From: Branchiostoma lanceolatum
Taxonomy: Eukaryota > Chordata > Leptocardii > Amphioxiformes > Branchiostomatidae
Reading direction: 5' to 3'
DNA: 64,000 nucleotides
NCBI RefSeq assembly: GCF_035083965.1
Contig: NC_089723.1
Location: forward strand, 32,677,193-32,741,192
Positions within the stretch are counted from its first letter, which is position 1; each line of letters begins with the position of its first letter. The position numbers were made by a program, and so were the translations under genes. Shown here one piece after another: positions 22,919 to 34,369 of the stretch. Below the pieces are notes generated by a model. It saw only the letters and a program-made list of their open reading frames with translations. It did not search any database and was not told where the DNA came from.

Positions 22919-24243
22919 ATATTCCCCTTCCAGTGGGAAGGGGGATATACTGTTTTTGCTTGCCTGTTCTTCTTCTTCTTCTTCTTCTTCTTCTTCTTCT
23001 TCTTCTTTCTTCTTCTGCCAAAAACCAAGTAGATGTGCGGTGGTAGCTCTACTAATGGTATTGCAGCAAGTTATATGTACCTTATGTTACAATGTACGGA
23101 TGTTATATTAGAGATGTAGGTACCTATAGGAAAGGTGAATACACCTGACAATAAATTATGCTAATGAGGACATCATTTGCATAATTTATACAAAAACTTG
23201 TATTGCGTTTACAGTAAAAGCTGCAGATGTCATATTTGAGATGTAGATAAATTTAGGAAAGGTAAACACACCTGACCATGAATTATGCTAATGAGGACCT
23301 CATTTGCATAATTTATGCAGAAACTTGTATTTCCCTTACCGTAAAAGCTACAGATGTCATATTTGAGATGTAGGTATCTGTAGGAAAGGTGAACACACCT
23401 GGACATTAATTATGCTAATGAGGACCTCATTTGCATAATTTATGCAAAAACTTGTATTGCGTTCACAGTAAAAGCTGCAGATGTCATATTTGAGAAGTAG
23501 ATAAATTTAGGAAAGGTAAACACACCTGGCCATGAATTATGCTAATGAGGACCTCATTTGCATAATTTAGGCAGAAACTTGTATTTCCCTTACCGTAAAA
23601 GCTACAGATGTCATATTTGAGATGTAGGTATATTTAGGAAAGGTGAACACACCTGGACATAAATTATGCTAATGAGGACCTCATTTGCATAATGTATGTA
23701 TATCCCTTACCGTAAAGACTATGGATGGCATATTTCAGATGTAGGTACCTTTAAGAGAGGTGAACACACCTGTACATAAATTATGCTAATGCGGACCTCA
23801 TTTGCATAATGTATGTATATCCCTTACCGTAAAGACTACGGATGGCATATATCAGATGTAGGTACCTTTAGGAGAGGTGAACACACCTGTACATAAATTA
23901 TGCTAATGCGGACCTCATTTGCATAATTTATGCATAAACTTGTTTTTCCCCTACTGTAAAGGCTACGGATGAGATGCAGGTACCTTTAGGAAAGGTCAGA
24001 AAACCTGGCCATAAATTATGCTAATGAGTGCATTATGCATAATTTATGCATATCCCTAACCATAAAAGCTACGGATGTCATATTTGAGATGTAGGTACCT
24101 TTAGGAAAGGCCGAACATACCTGGCCATAAATTATGCTAATGCCGACCTCCTTTGCATAATTTATGCAGAAACTTCGTCATATCCTTACAGTCAATGCTA
24201 AGGATGTCATATTTGAGGTGTAGGTAATGGGAGGGGAATATTC
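22919..24243. repeat. Tandem array, about nine units of 116-128 bp, within short inverted ends
   Basis: Nine copies of a unit whose most constant part is TTATGCTAATGAGG followed by ACCTCATTTGCATAATT. This block recurs at about 23155, 23281, 23409, 23535, 23662, 23779, 23897, 24013 and 24130. The first units are spaced about 126 bp and the later ones about 117 bp. Copies 1 and 3 resemble each other more than they resemble 2 and 4. Both octamer-type sequences ATGCTAAT and ATTTGCAT occur in each unit. The whole block opens with ATATTCCCCTTCC and closes with the inverse-like GGAGGGGAATAT. Confidence 0.85.
22967..23016 (+). repeat. (CTT)n microsatellite
   Basis: About 50 bp of nearly pure TTC/CTT repeat inside the left end of the tandem-array element. 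Confidence 0.95.
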
Positions 24244-24278
24244 TGCATTTTCCCGAAAATGTTGCCATTCTAGTTATT

Positions 24279-24362
24279 GTTTTCCATCTGCCACAATAGG
24301 CTTAAAAAACAACTAACACTTAATGTTTATGGCTTATTTCTACAATTGACTATTCCAATGTC
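24279..24362 (+). repeat. Flanking direct repeat, right copy
   Basis: Second copy of the sequence at 22801-22911 (CTGCCACAATAGGCT, ATGGCTTATTTCTACAATTG), just right of the tandem array. Confidence 0.65.
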
Positions 24363-24879
24363 TCCAAGGAGTCAATTATTGTCAAAATAATGAACTATAT
24401 TAAACAAATGGAATTTTCCAAGCTCTTACTGGTCTTGAAATGTTATTTAGCCACCTCAGTTGGCAAATCGTGGCACTGCCAAGCTTTTGTGATTATCTGT
24501 ATTTCCCCCTTCTTTCTGTGCTTTTGGTGTCGTCTAGATCTTGCTCACATGCAGTTACTACTTCTCTTTGGATGGTAGTGCAATTAAATCTTTGATAACT
24601 TTCAAAAGTTTCAGTATGTGCCCGCATCACACTTCGTAGCTGATAAGCTGGGGTCTTATAGTTGCAAAGGTTAAAAATACTTTTTCATTGTTCTGTTTCA
24701 CCCCAAACTTCCATAATAAGCCCAGGAGAGAACAATGAGGTCCACACCCTCTCACTCTTTTTTTCACCCACCCATTTTCGGCGAGGACCCCTAAGCGTCC
24801 GTTTAACCCCAAATCGAGTTGATAGTGTCTATTCGTTTTGTTTATTTCTTTAACAATGCGAAGTGCTACTTTCCATGGC
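24363..24879. other. No gene seen
   Basis: Ordinary AT-rich sequence, no recognisable domain, RNA or repeat. Confidence 0.4.
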
Positions 24880-25290
24880 ATGCATTAAACATGAAATAAA
24901 GCTTGGGTTTCTGTCACCCCAACTGCAGTGGCCCCTTCTCTCTGAAAGGAGGAGGAACGCCCGCCTCACCTTCTTCTACAAACTTGTTAATAACCACATT
25001 AATATAGACACAGTTTGCTGAAACCAGCCCAGGGGCGCACCCGGGGGAGCCACGACCTCAAGTTTCACACCATCCACGCTAGAAACGACACATATAAACA
25101 CTCTTTCTTTCCCCGGACCATCCCACAATGGAATACCCTGCCTGGCACGGTTGCGGCGGCTCCCACCGTTGAGTCGTTCCGTGCCAGGCTGGAGGCCTGC
25201 CCGCCTTAGCCCGGGACCTCAACTCCCCCCCCCCTACTTTGCCCCTGAAGGGGCTATTTGGGGGTATGACATGTAGATGTAGATGTAGAA
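24880..25290 (+). mobile_element. 3' remnant of a non-LTR retrotransposon (LINE)
   Basis: Translation gives the typical C-terminal end of a LINE reverse-transcriptase ORF: ERRRNARLTFFYKLVN, then after a frame change ARNDTYKHSFFPRTIPQWN and a closing SFRARL segment ending at about 25209. A short 3' UTR (GCCCCTGAAGGGGCTATTTG) and an (ATGTAG)n tail to about 25290 follow. The frame is broken and the 5' part is missing, so this is a dead, 5'-truncated copy. Confidence 0.8.
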
Positions 25291-25694
25291 CTGCCACAAT
25301 CATCTCAGAGTGGTGGCCAATCCGTAATGGAGTTCAAAACTTTATTTTTTTGTTTGTTTTGGTGTTGCATAAAGAAGTACAGTCGTTAACTATTTACATA
25401 CCCTACAAATACAATAAGGTTCCACCGAGATTCAGACTCGGATCGCTCGTGTCCAGAGTGCCAACCATTACAACATGGAATCTGTCTATTTGAAAAGATA
25501 CAAACATTGATTGCCCAAAGGGGTTCTATTTATTTGTTATTTGTTTCAGGCATCCTGCCCAAATAAAAGAAATACAATATCTACAAGTTTAGTTACATAG
25601 ACATGTAAATACATGCGACTAGAAAGTCAGAGGAATCAATGTTTACATAAATATGGAGTTGTCCAATGAGATTCTAACAATGCGAAGTCCATAT
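25291..25694. other. No gene seen; probable 3' flank of the ROCO gene
   Basis: No coding signal. May contain the 3' UTR of the reverse-strand gene that ends at 25695. Around 25640-25705 there is a weak inverted repeat (TTTACATAAATATGGA and inverse). Confidence 0.35.
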
Positions 25695-28600
25695 TTATGT
25701 AAATGCAACTGGTTCCATGTCCTGCCCATCCCCTGATGTTCTTACACTGACAAACGATCCGTCACCCGCCGTTACCACTGTGTTTTCATCGCCTTCCACT
25801 ACTGTTCTCTGCGCAGTTGGTGACATAGGTTCAGCATATTGCCTGTCAGTTGTCATTGCTGTGAATACTTCATCCTGCCAGTCTCGTGAGCCTGCAACGC
25901 TGTCGTCATTGGCGGCACTGGATCCGGACATGCTGACGCCAGCGGCACCTGACAAATTGACGGAAGCGCCTGCTCCTGCAACCACAATCACGTTGTCTCT
26001 CCCCATCACTCCGATGCTAGTTGGAGACCCGGATTGGCTGCTTGTCATTGAGATTCCTCTTAGATCCCTACCAGGTATCGGTACAGAATCACTGACACGA
26101 GATGGACCCCTGTGTCTACTGGTCTTGCACATTACGTCGATCACCTTCTCCGAGTACCCACCTGCACGATTCACTAACGAGACGCTTTCAGCTTTGGCCA
26201 CTTTGACTTCCTCTGCTGTGTAGGCATACTTGAGAAGGTTGTCCCTGTGTTCTTTCAGTGCCCGTGCACTGAGGATGAGCTGAGTGGCATCTGTTCCAGG
26301 GCTGCTCTCCTGCAGAACTCCAACCACCAACTTCTCCAGGATGTGCATCATGTGATGACACCGCTCTCTGTCACCTTCAACGCTACGGGTACAGATGTAC
26401 ACTGTCCGCCCTTCGCCAGTCATCTGGACAAGTGCTTCGACATCACTGAAAGAAAACATACCGAATATCACTCAGTGACAATTAGATTTTAAGTTATGAC
26501 ATTTTGGATGTTCTAAGCAATTCTGGTTAGACTTAGAGCCTAGAATGTTTGCTAAACCTCAACTGTTTGATGTCTGATTGCTAATCTTTACCTGTCAAAG
26601 CACTTGGCTCCGCCCTTCCACAGTATTGGCCGGTTGGACATCTTTGTCATGAGAAGTGTCTGCACTCGCGGGAAGAAGTCTGAGGAGAACATGTCGGTCA
26701 GGTCTCTACACCGCCAAGCTTTGCCAAAGTACAGCGTCGTTGGATCTCCAGTTGACAGCCACGCATCTGTAGGCATTTCCTTTGAAGAAAACCAGTTTTG
26801 TTAGAATTTGAACTTAGACGAGATATACTTTTGTCAGATTTGTTAAGTCAGATTACAACATGGTAAAGAGGTAGTCCGAAAATAGTGTATATGATATGAT
26901 ATGTATTAGATAGATTGGTTAGCCTGATAGAATGTTATCTATGTACCAGTGAATGCCATACTTTGTACCTTGTACAATTGTTGTGCAATAAAGTTATCTA
27001 TGATAATAGCATTTCTTCCACGCCTTTGAAGGTTTTCAAGGGGGTTCCTTTAACGCAACCCCATTACATATGGATGCTTTGGATAAGCGATTTCCCTTGA
27101 GAGAAAATCAGAATATGAGAATGATAAGCAGGTGGCTTACTTGTGTCAGCAGGCTTGGGAAGATGAATTCCTTGCCATTGTAGGAATGACACAGTTGGAA
27201 TTTTTGCAGCAAGGTTATGACCAGCTCAGGATCTGACTTGCCCTGGAACACCCGGCAGATCTCATCTTTCAGTACCAGATCTTCTGCAGTTCTTGTAAGT
27301 CGTTCGGGGAAGTTCTCCGGTGCAAGTGTCGGGCCGAAGACGTCTTTGCCCAGCCAAGAAGGCTTGAGGATGACGATGCTGTCGGAGCTTGAGCCACCGG
27401 TGCGAACCAAAATGACCTTTAAGGAATAAATAAGAAATATGAAAATGAATCATGTAATACGCTGTCACAGGGAGTAGTTTTAAATTTCGTATTCTACATT
27501 ATTTTATATTATTTTATCTTGTTATTGAAGCGCTTCAGTCATCTTATACTGATAGAGAGGTTGCTGCCGCAGTGTGATATAATTAATAATGGAAGGTCAT
27601 GTGTGAAATATGTTTAACAAGTTGCTTGATGACCTTACTTGACAACCATGCTTCAAATTCCAGCAACAGTTACGTTTAGAATATCATTACCTCCGCCTGA
27701 TCATGAAGATGTTCTGTTGACTTCTGTATGAAATTCTCTTCTACAGCAGGGTAGAACTCCTTCACCGCATGTCTGTAGGTATCCCAGTCCATTACAGGGC
27801 TTTTCGGGCTGCATTTATGTTTGCACCAATCTGGCACGCGCTTGATGATCTCAGCACACAACATGGGCATGTCTTGCTGCTTCTGTTCAAAAGTGTATGC
27901 AGTTCAAAGTTATTGGCTGCAATGCAGATTGTCGTTTTTGAAGGTAGTACATATGTTATGACGGCACGTTACAGAACATCAACAAATGGTCATGTCTAAT
28001 GATGTTTTTTTTTAGTCCTATAATGAAAGTAGGCAAATTTAGACTCACTTGCAGCAGAGCCCCGTGCAGATTATGGAGGCACTTTTTCAACTGTGTCATC
28101 TCAGAGGTTTTGGACTTCCGGCAATCCATGACGATGACTTCATCAGCTATGTTCAGGTGAGTCTTAAACATGCCGCTCATTTCCCGGAGAAAGTTCTCAG
28201 CTCTTCTTCTGCCTGTAGAAAATAGAATTCTTCATCCGTAAAGGTCAAAATTGATAGCGGTTAGGGTAAGAATTGTTTTCCTGACATTTCCTTACACTGA
28301 CTTCTACTTAATTTTTTCCAAAGTTTTAATGTAAGGAGGAAGTGTAAACAAGCCATTGCCAAAAGGGTCTACAAACCTCCGTCCTTGTCCCTGATCATGT
28401 CGCCGTGACTCGCCACGAGGACCACGTCTGGGTAGTTGTTTGGGTCGGCATTGCAGGCTTTGATGCTGCACAGCCACTGGTGGACCTTCGGAAGAGATAA
28501 CTCACATGTGCATGAGGGACGACACAGTTTCCAGAACACTGACACTGGAGTCGTGCCGTGGTATACATAAGCACATCTGCGAAACCATTGTCTTCATAGT

Positions 28601-31212
28601 TTCTTTCTTAATCCAATGGTGATGTGTTTACAGGATTGTTGAAATAACACAAAACTAACTACAACAGCATAGATACAATACCTGTCCTTTCTGCACATTG
28701 GGCTCATCCGTGCTTTTGTAGTTTACAATGTAGATGGTGTTCTTTGCGTCCAGTAGCATGGCGTGCGTGACGTAGAACTGGGTCTGTCCGGCGAAGTCCC
28801 ACACACTTGCCTCCCCCACCCCCGGGATCCTCACAATCTCGACTTCTATCCCGGGGGTGGGGACATACGGCTGTGTCACATCTCTCTTCAAAAGCTCCTT
28901 CAAAGGTAGTATCTAACAAAAATTTGGAGGGGAAGACAAAACAGTTTAGCATAGACGTGGCATGTGCTCCTTGTGTAACCTTAACCGCACCTTTCTCACT
29001 TCAGATCTATATACTTGAAGGAGCACTCCAGAAGGGAGTGTCATTTTCCAGTAGATTGTGTATCAATGAATACATAAGCAGCTGGCTTTTTGCAGAATTC
29101 CACTTGTGGTGAATTACGCGACGTGTGTTTTGTAAAACAAAATGATACTCACTAATCCTATGCAGACACTATCCTTGTATTCCCTGTACCATAGTATACG
29201 TATAGATTCATCGTAACTATTTTCGGCATAAGTGGGTACTTTATCGCACACGGTAAGTTGTATGCATTTTTACTTCCGAAAATTATTATCTATTGGAAAA
29301 TAGCACCCCCTTCTGAAGTTTAGTGCTCCTTTATGTTAGTGTTTAATTCTTTTGCTTTGATTATTTTACAATTGCATCTCAATCTACTTTCATGGTAGCT
29401 AGCTTGATGTATGATTTTGACATGGAAGAACCGCTTATATATTTGTGTTTCAATCAATATTTCAAAAAGGGCTACTTCATTCCATGTTAGTTAATGCGCG
29501 AGCTCACATATATATTCATGTCCCTTAAAAACGTTTAAACAAGAAATATACGAAGAACGTACATGCATCTGTTTGTTCTATCTTATAAACTACGCATACC
29601 TATATATACATGCATCATCAAATGTATTCTGAGCTCACCCTCTCTAGAGCTTTAATCAGTGTTGTCTTGCCGACCTTGCCGTGACCGACCACGAACACTT
29701 TGATTCTTCTCTTCATCTTCACCCCTCCTGTTTTTGCCATCAACTCACTTTGCCTCTGATCCTGTTGTCGTTTCTAAAACAAACAAACAAACAAACAAAC
29801 AAACAATATTGTAAAAAATCAGATCTAAGATCATCACTTTAGAGACTGTACCAACTAAATCTAGTGGAATGGTGTTTCTACCATTGAATCAGTGATGTTG
29901 AAATTACGTTGTATGTGGAAGCTTAGGAGTTGGATATAAATTGAAGCAAGCAATATCAGATGATTATAAGGGTTGGTTGTGTCCTGTACCTGCAATACTC
30001 TTCGGATCATCTGATCTGTCCCTGACAGCTCCAACGCAGTTTTCCCGTCCTAGAAAGACGATAATAGGGTCACATAATAAGGTTTTACCAGTACCCAAGG
30101 AAGCATTGTGACCTCAGTGACACAAGCACGCAGGTCAAGCAAGACATGCGAATGTAATTAGTTCACCAAAGAATTTGCCTGACTCGTATTTTCTACTATG
30201 TATTGCTGATTTTTCTTCATGTAACAACTTCGTTAAGCTATAGGTGAAACTGCAAACTTATACAGTATGTCAGCTGAGAATGTCCACGTCTACCTGAACA
30301 GTTCAGCTATATATACAGACTACACTTGAACACAATATGTCGCATGTATTTTCTATAAATTTCAATGCTCTTTTGTTGCAGCGCGTGCACCTACTTCATT
30401 CTTTGCTAACGCGTCCACCCCTGCTGTTGAGGCAAGCAGTTGGACCATGGGATACCCTCCTTGAGAAGCAGCAATGTGTAGCGGCGTCTCACAAGTCTGC
30501 ACAACAAATGTTAAAATTTAATGGGCAACGTATGCTTCGCGATTCAGTGATGAAGATGGGTTTAGCAACTTTGAGTTAGTGTCCAACTTGCATTCATGCC
30601 ACCGACACACTCAGCCGTTTAATAGCAACAGCATTCTCTCTCTACGCATGTATCGTTAACAAATATGGCGACATTGTAATATATGAAAAAAGGTATCATC
30701 TTACGTCATCTTTTGTGTTGACAGCCGCTTTTTTGGCAATGAGAAGCTTTGCTATGTGGACGTGTCCTCCTTCTGCTGCCATGTGGAGGGCCGTGCGCCC
30801 CTGATGAAATATAGAAGTAGCGAAGGACTAGTTTTTCATAAAGCCTCTACTGTGATAGAAACCTTGTGACTACGGTAGTATATATATATCAGTCGATATC
30901 AACAACATTAAACATGTGTTCCGATCGAACCCTTTGACTGTCTCTGGTGCTGGACGTATTTCCATCTAGATGTATATTTCTGAACACCTTATTTTTCTGC
31001 CATCAAGTGACCAATAGCTACAGCAAATATCAGATAAAGGTTATAGTTACACGACGATAACCTACCCATGACGAAGTGCTTGTTGCATTCACGTCCACAC
31101 CCTTATCTAGACATTCTTTCACGCGTTCTTCGTCGCCGTCGTCGGCAGCTTTGAAGAACTTTTCCTCCAAGTCAGCAGTAACGGACGGCCCCCTGTTCTT
31201 CCTTCCTGACAT
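25695..31212 (-). CDS. ANK-Roc-COR protein (ROCO family GTPase), 816 aa
   Basis: Twelve exons in reverse order: 31066-31212, 30705-30800, 30395-30496, 29990-30049, 29639-29773, 28682-28912, 28377-28485, 28049-28212, 27691-27882, 27141-27416, 26592-26779, 25695-26445. All junctions are GT..AG and phase-consistent (2451 nt). Residues 1-135 hold ankyrin repeats (GRTALHMAAEGGHVHIAKLL, TPLHIAASQGG). Residues about 150-345 are a Roc GTPase with P-loop GHGKVGKT, G3 motif DFAGQ and Roc-type G4 ASHGD. The COR domain covers about 345-565 (VPDWCK, ILKPSWLGKDVFG, EFIFPSLL). The C-terminal 250 residues are Ser/Gly-rich. ROCO proteins are GTP-regulated dimeric signalling proteins; this one has no LRR, kinase or death domain that I can see. 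ATG 31212 starts the first ankyrin-containing frame with no earlier in-frame candidate examined in an upstream exon. Confidence 0.92.
26937..27003 (+). repeat. Dispersed 3'-tail repeat, copy 2
   Basis: Matches 4496-4557, including TTGTACAATTGTTGTGCAAT and AATAAAGTTAT. Lies in an intron of the ROCO gene, antisense to it. Confidence 0.5.
29776..29804 (+). repeat. (AAAC)n microsatellite
   Basis: Short AAAC tandem run immediately beside the acceptor of the P-loop exon of the ROCO gene. Confidence 0.85.
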
Positions 31213-33790
31213 TCTAGGCCATTTCTGATGCAGGCGATAAACGGTATCATTTTATGACGCGCACATTAAGTTAGTACATGCATTTGAATCAACCAGAACC
31301 AAACTGTACATCTTCACTTGGCCATGAAGACAGAATGTTTCCGCCGGTCGAATTGACCAAGCACTCAACGACTTTCATCGCCAAAAAAAAACGAATCTTT
31401 TAAAGCTTTGTGTGTTTTGTTGTCTTTTTGGTCATGCTTGTACGTTTGAATGATATTCCCATTATAAAGTCAAGGGTAACACAAATCCAGTTTAGGACGC
31501 AGCGACGCCGCCAGTCCAGTGAGAGGGGGGCTTAAGGAAGGCGATTGTGACAGGTGCATGTAGATAGTTGAACTGCCTGTCATTTTGACGTGCACATTGC
31601 ACGTGTGATTTTCACAGTACGGGTCAGTCACCTTGGTAGGAGGTAGGGACAAGTCGCTAAAGCAGGGGGGGTAAGCATGTTATAAAGGTTATGTTGGCCG
31701 TCAGTAATGTGTGCCGTCAGAAATCACAACCCCTAATGATGTTTACCTGCTGCCTACCGACATGTGCAGGTAAATTGTAGGCCAAAAGTTATAAAGACAT
31801 TCTTTGAAAGAAGTCATGTGTAGTATGCGTGAGGAACAATTTCTGTTGCACCGTATACACCGACTACATTACACCTCTTGACCCTCATTGATTGCACCTT
31901 AGTCTATAAAGGTAGATGATACTAAAGGCTTAAAAGACGATTTGTCTTCAAAATAACTATCATAAAACGGTAGCATTACATTACTTTGTTGTCATGCCAC
32001 AAAGAAAAGAACGGTAGCTCGATATGTGCTTTTTACGGCTCTAAGTGCAAAGAAACATGTTTACACCACTTGTAACGTGAGAAGGGTGTTGACTCTAAAA
32101 TCAATTGGCAGCGACTTTGTACCCTGAGGCATTTCCGCCATCGCCAACTCTAACATTCTCACGTCTATCACAAAATGGCGTGTTGTTGTTAGTTTAAGTT
32201 CACTGAACTGAAACATCAGTGTTTTCCAGTCTTTTGTTGACGTTTACTTCCTCAACCACTATTTCTTACTCACATACTGTATGTACAGGACGTACAGAAC
32301 CTACCTTGACTTTGATGGCCAGGTGTTGTTTGCACACATGTTATGCTGTACAAACAGCCATGGTTTCTTAAGACTTGAAAACAAGAGGCCCTGTCAGCTC
32401 AAGGTACACTAACAGGTGAGGGTATGTGTTTTACCTGACTGGTCTAAGAACTGAACAGAAACAAGTTCGTGGTTTAAGGCGTTGAGACACGTAAACTGTA
32501 TGAGGAAGATGAATAGCGAAATAAGGTCAAACCAACCTTTACAAAGAGTTCTGGTGTCAAATCTGTCACCAAAGTCGGGTCACTTCCACGCTTTGCGGTA
32601 GTTGTCTAGTATTTCCGGGAGGTCAATATGGGGTTTTCCAATACTCGTTGCCGACGTCTTTGACATCTCCTTTGTAGTTCACGACGCCAGCACACGTTAC
32701 AAAAAGAGTCCCCAAAGATTCAAATAAGTTGCCATAATTTTGGCCAGGTAGATCTTGGCAGTCATAAAATGGAATACCACAGTACCCTAGGAAGGACCCC
32801 AAATCCCAAACTTGTTGGACGAGTATTACCAAAAGGCACGTGCCGGGTTACTTAAATTCACACTTAGAATGTTAACTTTTCTGTCGTTTGTAGAGTACAT
32901 ATCGACGCTGAGGTAAGGTACATGTTTCGGAATACGGAAGGTTTGTCTCGCATTATCAAATCTCAGAACTGACAAAAGCATCTGTTTGCGTAGCGTGCGT
33001 ATACAGGGGTTAGTGACCCTGCACACTACTGGTAAGGGTTACAGTCCTTAGGACGGGACTTTAAGCCGTGGTCCACTGTTCATTGTACTTGTCTAAAAGG
33101 AAAGCTCCTCATGGAGACAACACGTCACATACTGGCCTTGTGATAAGACGAAAACTAGCATAATCTACAGATAGCGACAGTGTATGGTGATAAACACAAC
33201 ACAGTCTGATGTTTCACACTTTCGGGATCACTCAAAGTCGGCTACCTGAGTACTAGTAGTCTATGGTGGTCAGTTAGGAGAGATGCATAAGTCGCAACAA
33301 ACTTTATATAGCTTTAGAATGAAATGTCATAACTAATTATTTTTACTTACTTAACATCCACCTAGTAAAACACAATGGATGATAACTTCTTTTCATAATT
33401 TCATCATACATAGAGAACAATGAAGTGGTGATAACAAAGACTACGAAATGGTCTCGGATAGGTGTTTTTGCAGGTGGAATATCGACAACTTTAAGTATAC
33501 AATGTTGCTAGGGCAGAAATCAAGATGCCCATATATATCCAGACTTGTTTGTTTGCATAACATTTGTTTGGAATATGTAGACCTACATGAATGAATGAAT
33601 GAAAACTTTATTACCGTGCCTTGCGCCATTACCGGGTCTTTGTAGAGTGTAGACCTACATGTGTGCCGCACTTGGTGCTTTTATACACATTTTGCCCAAT
33701 ATGTCACATCTTTACACCTATGCTTCTGGATGCAAAAAGTTAAAAGAAAGTTTATGAAGGAACTGTTTGTGCTTTCGCATTCTCCTAAAG
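31213..33790. other. Intergenic between ROCO and sialyltransferase genes; no gene accepted
   Basis: Includes the promoter side of the ROCO gene. A reverse-strand frame at 32623-32832 was considered and not accepted. No RNA gene or recognisable element seen. Confidence 0.4.
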
Positions 33791-33792
33791 CA

Positions 33793-33849
33793 GAGCTGAA
33801 TCTGTGTCGTAGAAACTCAGGCCTAGTTTCTACGACGCGGATTCAGCTC
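33793..33849. repeat. Short perfect hairpin
   Basis: GAGCTGAATC and TCGTAGAAAC pair with GTTTCTACGA and GATTCAGCTC around an 8-10 nt loop. Directly abuts the large hairpin that follows. Confidence 0.75.
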
Positions 33850-34314
33850 TCCTACAAGGACACCCCGACCAATCGAATCACGTGAATCGCATTGAAACTC
33901 AGATTCGTATCAGCCATTTCCGACAAATTCCTTTCTAAGTTGCGTTAACGACTACATCTGACAAAATAGACTAGCCAGTGAGACGCTGGAAGGTGTCAGC
34001 TTTCCAGAGATGTTTTCAGATTGGCAATTTTGGCACTTTGGAAGTAAAAGAAAGTGGCCGCGATTTAACGTTTAAAGAAACGTAGTAGAAACTATTTTTG
34101 TGTAAACGTTAAATCGCTATTACTTCCAAAGTGCCAAAATTGCCAATCTGAAAACATCTCTGGAAAGCTGACACCTTCCAGCGTCTCACTGGCTAGTCTA
34201 TTTTGTCAGATGTAGTCGTTAACGCAACTTAGAAAGGAATTTGTCGGAAATGGCTGATACGAATCTGAGTTTCAATGCGATTCACGTAATTCGATTGGTC
34301 GGGGTGAAGGAGAA
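33847..34314. mobile_element. Long hairpin element, arms about 210 bp
   Basis: Left arm about 33847-34077 and right arm about 34104-34314 are near-perfect reverse complements (CCGACCAATCGAAT and inverse, CTAGCCAGTGAGACGCTGG and inverse). The main difference is a few extra bases near the centre; the loop is about 26 nt. No coding frame. Lies just downstream of the sialyltransferase stop codon, so it could fall in that gene's 3' UTR. Confidence 0.8.
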
Positions 34315-34369
34315 TGTGCTTTCGGTACCGCGGACTTCTACATATCATTGAACGCATTGTTGCCCTCCT

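Noticed and set aside
25717-26223. 168-codon forward frame rich in Ser/Thr/Pro
   Set aside because: Antisense shadow of the last exon of the ROCO gene, whose frame is supported by splice phases and domain continuity.
32623-32832. Reverse-strand frame with cysteine- and aromatic-rich sequence ending GNEYWKTPY
   Set aside because: No recognised domain, no convincing splice partner upstream, and no other exon in phase nearby. Could be a terminal exon of an unknown gene but cannot be supported.
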